Positions 5,488-11,607 of a stretch of 11,607 nucleotides of DNA are shown piece after piece; within the stretch, counting starts at the first letter, position 1; every line of letters starts with the position of its first letter. The translations under genes and the position numbers were made by a program. The notes under the pieces were generated by a model. That model worked only from the letters and a program-made list of their open reading frames with translations, was not told where the DNA came from and did no database searches. The stretch comes from Chitinophagaceae bacterium UBA3430 (GTDB taxonomy: Bacteria > Bacteroidota > Bacteroidia > Chitinophagales > Chitinophagaceae): assembly GCA_002378975.1 (NCBI GenBank), contig DFST01000131.1:1-11607 (forward strand), given 5' to 3'.

Positions 5488-7806
5488 GTGAGACTTACCC
5501 TGCTCAGATGTAATCTCGTTATAGTCCTATATCTAATTGGTCCACAAGCAATTGCACAGTTAGATACGTCCATTTTGGCGCTAGATAATCCATTGTCCTG
5601 TGGCATCGGAACACAAGTTCGTCTGCTTGCAGGCCAGGCCCCGAATTATCAGTGGTTGCGAAACGGAAGCTCCATCCCTGGGGCCACCAGTAGACAGTAC
5701 AATGCGAATATTTCCGGGACCTACCGGGTCCGGGTTTGGGATGGCTTAGGTAATATAGACAGCAGCCGGAACCTTCAGGTCTTGATCGTTCCGAATCCCA
5801 GCGTTGGTTTTTCCGTCAATCAATCTGCCCAGTGTTTCAGTGGCAATTACTTTCAATTTTCCAATACGTCAACGATTAGTCAGGGTACAATGACCTATAC
5901 CTGGTATTATGGCGATGGGGCTTTTCAGTTGGCTACCAACGGGGCACATGCCTATGCCGCTACAGGAGCCTACCGCGTCAAATTGGTGGCGACTTCCAAT
6001 TATGGTTGCGTCAACTCGGACAGCACGACGGTTACGGTGAATGCACCCCCTGTGGTTTCCTTCAGTGTAAACAACGCTGCGCAGTGTATCAATGCCAATC
6101 AGTTTTTCTTTACGAATACCACTACGGGTCCAAACACGCCCCTGACCTATCAATGGCATTTTGGAGACGGCACGACGACCTCGACCCCCCAACCGTCCTA
6201 TCAATACAATCAAGCGGGTGTTTTTCTGGTCAAGCTGATCGCGACTACCCAAGTGGGGTGTAAAGACAGTATTTCCCAAGCCGTTACCGTACATCCCAAA
6301 CCCACGGTGACCTATACGGTAAATAACAATCGTCAGTGTAGAACAAATAACTTCTTTCAATTCACCAACCTCAGTACGATTTCCTCCGGTACCCTAACAC
6401 ATGCCTGGAGTTTTGGCGACGGGGTTACATCCGGCGTGTTTAGTCCTTCCCATAGCTACCCAAATCCTGGCAGCTATCCCGTGAAGTTGATTGAAACCAG
6501 TGATAAAGGATGTATGGACAGTTTGACCTTGCCGATGGTTGTTGACCCCAGCCCTACGGCGTTGTTTTCAGTGAATCAAACTACGGCCTGTTTCCAAGGG
6601 CATCGGTTTACGTTTACCAATCAAAGTAGTGTTAGTGTGGGAAATCTTCAGTATTTCTGGGACTTCGGGGATGGGGTAGGTAGTTCAACATCCCTGAATC
6701 CCTCGTACAGTTACCTCCAGGCAGGAACCTATCGCGTTACGCTGCTGGTTTCTACCGCCAATAACTGCACGGCCGCTTATTCAATCAACCTGTTTGTCAA
6801 TCCAACCCCTTCCGGAAGTATTTTAACTCCTTCTCGAACGGTGATTTGCGATGGCTCCTTTATACAACTGACAGCAACCAGCTCCTCCAATTATCAATGG
6901 TATAGGAACGGGGTGGCCATCAGCGGAGCTACGGCCCCAACACTGAATGCCACGGAGCCGGGTACCTACCATGTCGTTTTCATCAATGGGTTCAACTGTT
7001 CCTCTTCTCCTTCTAATGCCATTACACTGACTAAAGTATATCCGCCTGACCCGGGCTTTGTTTTTGATCGGAGCTGTGCCTTATTGCCGATCACCTTTAC
7101 CAATACCTCCGTGGTGGCGAATAGCCTGCCTGTTGCGTACAGCTGGGATTTTGGGGATGGATCGGCTATAGGCACTCAGGCCTCACCGCTTTACACCTAT
7201 TCCAATCCAGGCACGTACACCATAAAACTGACCGTCACCCCCACGCAATGCACGGAGTTGGCCCGGTCTACTCAGCAGATCATAGCGATCGAGCCGCAAA
7301 TACCGAGCATCCAGTATGCACCAGTAAATGCGGTGGCGGGTCGGGATCTTCAACTGCAAGCCCGAGAATTTTCTGCCGCCACGTATTTGTGGTCGCCAAC
7401 AACCGGATTGAATCGGAGCACGATCAGCAATCCGATCTTTAATCATTCGGATTCGGTTCGGTATCAAATTAATATTGTTACTGCTGCCGGCTGTCGAATC
7501 ACAGACACCTTACTCGTCCGGATCTTTGCGGAGAAGAAGATCTTTGTCCCGGATTATTTCACGCCGAATGGAGACGGAAAAAACGATCGAATCGCGCCTT
7601 TCTTGGTCGGGATCACCAAGTTGAATCGTTTTCGCATTTGGAATCGCTGGGGGCAGTTGCTGTATCAAGGGGCAGACGAGCGTGGTTGGGATGGCTACTA
7701 CCGAGGGGTGCTCCAGCCCATGGAAACCTATATCTGGACCGCGGATGGCTTGGATCTTGACGGCAAAGCCTATAACACAAACGGCAGTTTTATTTTAGTC
7801 AGATAG
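5488..7806 (+). CDS. PKD-repeat surface protein with type B T9SS domain
   Basis: From GTG 5488 the protein has 772 residues. It starts with a normal signal peptide (MRLTLLRCNLVIVLYLIG, cut after AIAQ). Then come an Ig-like domain (about residues 26-100, QWLRNG), four tandem PKD domains of 84 residues (about 101-439) with cores WYYGDG, WHFGDG, WSFGDG and WDFGDG, a second Ig-like domain (about 440-517, QWYRNG), a fifth PKD domain (about 518-602, WDFGDG), a linker domain, and the C-terminal domain from about 683. This last has FVPDYFTPNGDGKND, FRIWNRWGQLLYQ and GWDGYYRG, the signature of the gliding-motility-associated/type B T9SS domain (TIGR04131, CHU_C). An in-frame ATG at 5398 would add 30 residues before the signal peptide; I prefer GTG because the signal peptide is then of normal length, though the ATG cannot be excluded. 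The likely role is a surface adhesin exported by T9SS. The PorP/SprF gene follows after 10 bases. Confidence 0.88.
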   Translation: MRLTLLRCNLVIVLYLIGPQAIAQLDTSILALDNPLSCGIGTQVRLLAGQAPNYQWLRNGSSIPGATSRQYNANISGTYRVRVWDGLGNIDSSRNLQVLIVPNPSVGFSVNQSAQCFSGNYFQFSNTSTISQGTMTYTWYYGDGAFQLATNGAHAYAATGAYRVKLVATSNYGCVNSDSTTVTVNAPPVVSFSVNNAAQCINANQFFFTNTTTGPNTPLTYQWHFGDGTTTSTPQPSYQYNQAGVFLVKLIATTQVGCKDSISQAVTVHPKPTVTYTVNNNRQCRTNNFFQFTNLSTISSGTLTHAWSFGDGVTSGVFSPSHSYPNPGSYPVKLIETSDKGCMDSLTLPMVVDPSPTALFSVNQTTACFQGHRFTFTNQSSVSVGNLQYFWDFGDGVGSSTSLNPSYSYLQAGTYRVTLLVSTANNCTAAYSINLFVNPTPSGSILTPSRTVICDGSFIQLTATSSSNYQWYRNGVAISGATAPTLNATEPGTYHVVFINGFNCSSSPSNAITLTKVYPPDPGFVFDRSCALLPITFTNTSVVANSLPVAYSWDFGDGSAIGTQASPLYTYSNPGTYTIKLTVTPTQCTELARSTQQIIAIEPQIPSIQYAPVNAVAGRDLQLQAREFSAATYLWSPTTGLNRSTISNPIFNHSDSVRYQINIVTAAGCRITDTLLVRIFAEKKIFVPDYFTPNGDGKNDRIAPFLVGITKLNRFRIWNRWGQLLYQGADERGWDGYYRGVLQPMETYIWTADGLDLDGKAYNTNGSFILVR
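5788..6804 (+). repeat. Four tandem PKD domains with 84-residue period
   Basis: Four units within the PKD protein each contain a Cys near the start (AQC, AQC, RQC, TAC), an FTN or FSN motif, W-x-[FY]-GDG, a Tyr/Gly turn with [RLP]VKL or RVTL, and a second Cys at the end. The first Cys recurs at an exact 84-residue spacing across the four units. A fifth PKD domain lies further on, after an Ig-like domain. Confidence 0.88.
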
Positions 7807-7816
7807 AAACTTAATA

Positions 7817-8800
7817 ATGTATACACGATTCTTGATATTGTCCACGTTGCTGTTCCACTTGACTGGGGATATGGTTGCACAGGATCCTCATTTCACCCAG
7901 AACGGAACAGCGGCTCCGCTCATCAATCCCGCCTACACCGGGGTCTTTACTGGAAATATGCGCATCGGCGGCAATTACCGTCAGCAATGGAGTTCACTGG
8001 CCAGTCCGTTTACGACGATGCTGCTGTCCATCGATGGAAAACTTTCTACGGCTGAGGATTTACCGCAAAGCCCACTGTGTGCAGGGGTGGTTTTTCAGTC
8101 GGATAAGACGTTGAAAGGAGCTTTGACCAGCAATACGCTATCGCTGAATGCCGCCTACCATGTCCCGCTCAATCAACAGGGAGATAAAACCTTGGGGCTT
8201 GGGTTGATTGGAACTTATGGAAAATCGAATTTCAATTTTAATCAGTTGTCTTCAGGTGCGCAGTTCACGAGCGGAGGGTTTAACCTCAGCTTGCCCAGCG
8301 GTGAAGCGCCTTTTCAAAACATGAAGCCCTATTTTTCAATGGGTGCCGGCCTGCTGTATATTAATGGCAACCCGGAAGAGGGGACGTTTTTTGAAGTTGG
8401 GGCAGCGGCTTATCACGTCAACCGACCTCGGAAAAATATTCTGTTTGATGGCTCAACCGAAATTCCGATACGTTTCAGCGCACAAGCCAGTTTGCAGCGT
8501 TATTTGGGAGAGAACCTGCTGATGGATGTGCGTTTGATGTATCAATCCCAAGCAGCCTCCGATTATCTGCTCGGCAGTCTGTCTGTGGCTAAGCTGCTTG
8601 ATGAGGATCCGGACGGCAATCTGCTGGGATTGGGTCTTTCTTACCGAACGAGTGATGCCGTATCTCCCTATTTATTCACGGAGTTCAATTCTTTCCGGCT
8701 CGGTTTCAGCTATGATTTTCACGTCAATGACATTACCAAAAACAACATCCCCGTGTCTTCATTGGAGATGTCAATACAATATCGAATCAAATCAAGATGA
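7817..8800 (+). CDS. PorP/SprF-family T9SS outer-membrane protein (first copy)
   Basis: A 327-residue protein with a signal peptide (residues 1-22, cut after MVAQ), followed by DPHFTQ, LINPAYTG and NYRQQWSS. This is the N-terminal signature of the PorP/SprF family, proteins that form an outer-membrane beta-barrel. The rest alternates short amphipathic strands and ends FRLGFSYDF...SLEMSIQYRI, a beta-barrel-like C-terminus. PorP works with the T9SS machine, and SprF is needed for secretion of the gliding adhesin SprB in Flavobacterium. Here the gene lies 10 bases behind a type B T9SS substrate, so it probably serves that protein (inference). Its first motif reads TQNGTAAPLINPA, slightly different from the SQFYSSPLTLNPA of the second copy. 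The ATG is chosen for the intact signal peptide; there is no Shine-Dalgarno sequence. The end overlaps the next start by ATGA. Confidence 0.9.
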   Translation: MYTRFLILSTLLFHLTGDMVAQDPHFTQNGTAAPLINPAYTGVFTGNMRIGGNYRQQWSSLASPFTTMLLSIDGKLSTAEDLPQSPLCAGVVFQSDKTLKGALTSNTLSLNAAYHVPLNQQGDKTLGLGLIGTYGKSNFNFNQLSSGAQFTSGGFNLSLPSGEAPFQNMKPYFSMGAGLLYINGNPEEGTFFEVGAAAYHVNRPRKNILFDGSTEIPIRFSAQASLQRYLGENLLMDVRLMYQSQAASDYLLGSLSVAKLLDEDPDGNLLGLGLSYRTSDAVSPYLFTEFNSFRLGFSYDFHVNDITKNNIPVSSLEMSIQYRIKSR

Positions 8801-9828
8801 GTAAGTTCTTTTGCCTGCGGCGAATTCAAATTTCACTGGGCGCATATTGTCTGTTGATGAGTGTATGCGCATTGGCGCAAGATCCTCATTTTTCTCAGTT
8901 TTATTCCTCGCCGCTAACCCTTAACCCGGCAATGACCGGTTTGTTTTCGGGTGAAACGCGTTTGGCCATGACCTACAGAAATCAGTGGAAAACGGTCAGT
9001 ACGCCATTCACGACATCGACTGTCGCTTGCGATTTTCAGGTCCTGAATGACCGAATCGATCAGGATGTCTTTGGTATTGGTATAATGGGGATGGTCGATC
9101 AGTCCAATAACCAGGGGCTGAAGGCAAATTTTATCGGCCTGTCAGCTGCCTATAATAAAAATATCGACAAGGAAGGACGTCAAAAGATTGGGGTTGGCTT
9201 TCAGACTTCTTTTGTAACCAAAAAAGCCGACTATAGTCGCTTTACCTTCTCTAGACAATTCACGCCTTTCGGGTTCAATCCGAGTGCTTCGAATGGAGAG
9301 CCGTTGGCTGGATTTAGTCTAAACTATCTTGATTTTGCTGCCGGCCTGTTGTACTCAGGGATGAATGTGGATGAAGTGCAGTGGTACCTGGGCGGCTCTT
9401 ATTACCACATCAATCGCCCCAATGAGGCCATCAGTACGGAAGAGAACCGATTGCGTCCCAGACTTTCGGTTCACTCCGGATTCAATTTTCCAACGAATGA
9501 GCTTGGTCGTCTTTACCTGAGTGGATTGTACATGAATTCAATGATAACGGAGGAGCTAGTGTTCGGCTCCGTTTATGAATCCATGATACCGGGTGCCGAA
9601 TACGAGAATAGCCTGTATGTCGGGGCCTATTACCGTCCTAAAGATGCCATCATCCCTTACGTAGGATACGGCACGACCAAATTTCAAATCGGATTTTCTT
9701 ATGACATCAACATTTCTTCGCTCAATACCGCCACGCAGAGCCGGGGAGGTTTTGAGGTCTCGGTTCAAATGAACATGAGTCAAAATGATGAGCTGCGTAA
9801 GATTCCGAAATGCTACAATAAATTCTGA
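8797..9828 (+). CDS. PorP/SprF-family T9SS outer-membrane protein (second copy)
   Basis: A 343-residue paralogue of the preceding gene. It has a signal peptide of about 27 residues (cut after CALAQ), then DPHFSQFYSSPLTLNPAMTG and MTYRNQWKTVSTPFTTS, a full match to the PorP/SprF start motif. Later conserved stretches shared with the first copy include FGFNPSASNGEP (against FNLSLPSGEAP), DFAAGLLY (against MGAGLLY), GGSYYHINRP (against AAYHVNRP) and FQIGFSYDI (against FRLGFSYDF). It is translationally coupled to the first copy by the ATGA overlap and lies 7 bases before the next long secreted protein, which it may serve. Its last residues (ELRKIPKCYNKF) are a short polar tail beyond the barrel. 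The two copies are clearly diverged, so this is not a recent duplication. Confidence 0.92.
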   Translation: MSKFFCLRRIQISLGAYCLLMSVCALAQDPHFSQFYSSPLTLNPAMTGLFSGETRLAMTYRNQWKTVSTPFTTSTVACDFQVLNDRIDQDVFGIGIMGMVDQSNNQGLKANFIGLSAAYNKNIDKEGRQKIGVGFQTSFVTKKADYSRFTFSRQFTPFGFNPSASNGEPLAGFSLNYLDFAAGLLYSGMNVDEVQWYLGGSYYHINRPNEAISTEENRLRPRLSVHSGFNFPTNELGRLYLSGLYMNSMITEELVFGSVYESMIPGAEYENSLYVGAYYRPKDAIIPYVGYGTTKFQIGFSYDINISSLNTATQSRGGFEVSVQMNMSQNDELRKIPKCYNKF

Positions 9829-9835
9829 TCCGACC

Positions 9836-11607
9836 ATGCGACAATATTCAACATATTTCTCGAATTTATTTTTCAGTCTTTTTGCTGTTATTTTTTTTTC
9901 GAATGCAGCGAATGCGCGTCCGCTTCCTATTCCTCCGCCAACGATTGCGATCAATCATTTTGACAATACCGGAAGTTACGCGCCTGGGTCCAGTATTTCT
10001 GTGCATGTGACTACGGATGGTGATTTTCCGTTGACTAATATTTTCGAGCTTGTATTGTCTGATGCCAGTGGTGGGTTCACCGCCTCTTCTCCCGTTATCG
10101 GCACGCGTTCCGATTTTTTTACGCCCATCATGGTGGGAACAATCCCCGCCACCACTCCTGCGGGAACTGGGTATAAACTAAAAGTCAGATCTGTTTTAAG
10201 TGCGGGTAATCCGGGTCCTGAAGTCATTCTTGGCACCCCCTTTACCATTCAATCTGGAGCTGGGCATGATGTCAATATTACATTAACGGGTACGATTGCC
10301 GCCCTCTCCACCCTGATCAATTGTCTGCCATCCGATCAATATGCATTTGGTTTCACCGATCAGTCATTCAGTGCAGTAACTCCGTCTTCCCCCGGCATGT
10401 GGCAATTCAAAATCTCGAATTTTGATAATAGTGCTTTTGAATATGCTGCAAGTCTTTTTAGGGAGATTAGCACCGGTGTTTTTCAGGAAATTCCTTTAAC
10501 CATTACAACTTCTGGCTTAGCCGGTGGGGCTGTTTCTATTACGGGTGGATTGCCGGTTGGTTATTATCCCATTAAGGTTCGAGTTCGAAATCGAACCACA
10601 AACACCGTCTCAACCAAATCGTTCATATTTTTATTTAATACAGGAAACACTGGACTTGCAAATCTTTCTTCTGAGAATATTTGCGCGGGCGCGAATGTTA
10701 ATTTTATTGTGGATACCGCGGCAATGTCCAGCAATTACCCGGGCTCCAGATACACCATCAATTTCGGGGATTGCATTGGAAACGGAAACACACCGTCGGC
10801 GGATGTTGCTTATACCCATTATCAAATTTATAACAACCCAACACTTGTAAAGAATTACACAAGCCCTACTTGTGAGAGTGCTTGTGCAGTCACCTTTAAC
10901 AATAAAAAATACTATGCGGTAAAACTAAATTTATGGAACAAGGGGTTGGTGTTGAATCCGCCGGTTGCCAATACTTGTTCTGTTTTTAGTTTGAATGGTA
11001 ACGGGACAATTAAATATGTCAACGTCAGTATTCCGCCTACTGCGAACTTTACGACAAACCAGCGAATATGTAAGGGTACTGCCATTATAGCCACCAATAC
11101 AACTACCCCAGGTGCATTCGGTTTTGGCGCAACTTGTTCCACCGATTTTCAGTCATACTGGTACATTAAAAGTCCTCGAGATACTGATCCGGTACTCGTA
11201 TCTTCTCCTTTTGATCCCAGTTTTGGTTATCCGAATTTAAATATTCCAGGCAATCTTGTTGACACCGCTGGTTGCTGGGAGATCACCTTACAGGTCAAAA
11301 ACATTAGTGGTTGTGAAACTGTATCCACCATTACCAAAGTTGTAAAGGTTGAGGCACCCATTACCGCCGACTTCTCTATTTCCCCGGCTCCCCCCATCTG
11401 TTTTAATCAAACGGTCACCCTTACCGATCTTTCTGGAGCGGTGACCGCTTGTACGAGCGCTACCTACTCCTGGTCAATTACGCCGGCCACAGGCTGGACC
11501 TTTACCGGAGGCACGAACAATAATTCTCAAAATCCACAGATCGTCTTTACAACTCCAGGCACCTACACCATTACACAATCGATAACCAATGTCTGTGGAA
11601 CGTACAC
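9836..11607 (+). CDS. Large secreted Ig/PKD-like repeat protein (5' part only)
   Basis: The frame from ATG 9836 is open for 590 codons to the right edge without a stop, so the gene continues outside the window. The first 27 residues form a signal peptide (hydrophobic NLFFSLFAVIFFSNA, cut after ANA). The next part (about residues 28-280) is beta-rich without a recognised domain; it may hold two Ig-like modules, with VHVTTDGDFPLTN and later GTPFTIQSG. From about 281 come PKD-like modules: ICAGANVNF with INFGDC (309-313, where PKD proteins usually have FGDG), then ANFTTNQRICKG, then ADFSISPAPPICFNQTVTL (from residue 511) with YSWSI and TPGTYTI. Cys pairs occur throughout. The stop of the second PorP/SprF gene is 7 bases upstream, so they share an operon. 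It is probably a T9SS substrate, but its C-terminal sorting domain is not visible. The base composition looks more AT-rich than that of the adhesin at the left edge. Confidence 0.85.
   Translation, partial: MRQYSTYFSNLFFSLFAVIFFSNAANARPLPIPPPTIAINHFDNTGSYAPGSSISVHVTTDGDFPLTNIFELVLSDASGGFTASSPVIGTRSDFFTPIMVGTIPATTPAGTGYKLKVRSVLSAGNPGPEVILGTPFTIQSGAGHDVNITLTGTIAALSTLINCLPSDQYAFGFTDQSFSAVTPSSPGMWQFKISNFDNSAFEYAASLFREISTGVFQEIPLTITTSGLAGGAVSITGGLPVGYYPIKVRVRNRTTNTVSTKSFIFLFNTGNTGLANLSSENICAGANVNFIVDTAAMSSNYPGSRYTINFGDCIGNGNTPSADVAYTHYQIYNNPTLVKNYTSPTCESACAVTFNNKKYYAVKLNLWNKGLVLNPPVANTCSVFSLNGNGTIKYVNVSIPPTANFTTNQRICKGTAIIATNTTTPGAFGFGATCSTDFQSYWYIKSPRDTDPVLVSSPFDPSFGYPNLNIPGNLVDTAGCWEITLQVKNISGCETVSTITKVVKVEAPITADFSISPAPPICFNQTVTLTDLSGAVTACTSATYSWSITPATGWTFTGGTNNNSQNPQIVFTTPGTYTITQSITNVCGTY
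9891..9899 (+). repeat. T9 homopolymer in signal-peptide codons
   Basis: Nine consecutive T form part of codons 19-22 (Ile-Phe-Phe-Ser) of the last secreted protein, inside the hydrophobic core of its signal peptide. Gain or loss of one base here would shift the frame near the start and switch the protein off. Confidence 0.6.

Noticed and set aside
5869..6360. Open frame of 163 codons on the minus strand over the PKD domains
   Set aside because: It lies opposite strongly supported PKD repeats and shows no own signature or start context.
8797..9828. The two PorP/SprF copies as a recent tandem duplication
   Set aside because: They share the family motifs but differ in most other residues and in length, so they are old paralogues.

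Overview
This window is almost certainly from a Bacteroidota chromosome, most likely a gliding or surface-active environmental member such as a Chitinophagales/Sphingobacteriales-type organism (the finer placement is inference). The evidence is that the window carries both kinds of type IX secretion system (T9SS) sorting domain, two PorP/SprF-family outer-membrane proteins, PKD/Ig-like repeat adhesins, a candidate TAnnTTTG promoter, and starts without clear Shine-Dalgarno sequences. Every supported gene lies on the + strand.

Left part (1-2257): the 3' end of a large cell-surface adhesin. It has about six tandem ~84-residue repeats, two further Ig-like modules and a type A T9SS C-terminal sorting domain, and it is followed by a strong intrinsic terminator.

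Middle part (2271-5056): three separate single genes. They encode an Asp/Glu racemase-family protein that carries a signal peptide and extra segments, a small DoxX-family membrane protein, and a VIT1/CCC1-family metal transporter. The next 340 bases (5057-5397) hold a decayed 5' fragment that resembles an exported metallo-beta-lactamase-fold hydrolase. They also hold a perfect inverted repeat and a good Bacteroidota-type promoter.

Right part (5340-11607): an apparent four-gene operon, (1) PKD-repeat protein with a type B (gliding-motility-associated) C-terminal domain, (2) PorP/SprF protein, (3) second PorP/SprF protein, overlapping gene 2 by ATGA, (4) a long secreted Ig/PKD-like protein that runs off the right edge. 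The fourth gene is open for 590 codons with no stop in the window, so it is easily missed. By analogy with SprB and SprF of Flavobacterium, the two PorP/SprF proteins probably help secrete or anchor the two flanking repeat proteins at the outer membrane.

Nothing here is clearly a wholly new system. The points most worth a second look are the paired SprF/adhesin operon, the exported and enlarged racemase homologue, and a T9 homopolymer inside the signal-peptide codons of the last adhesin.
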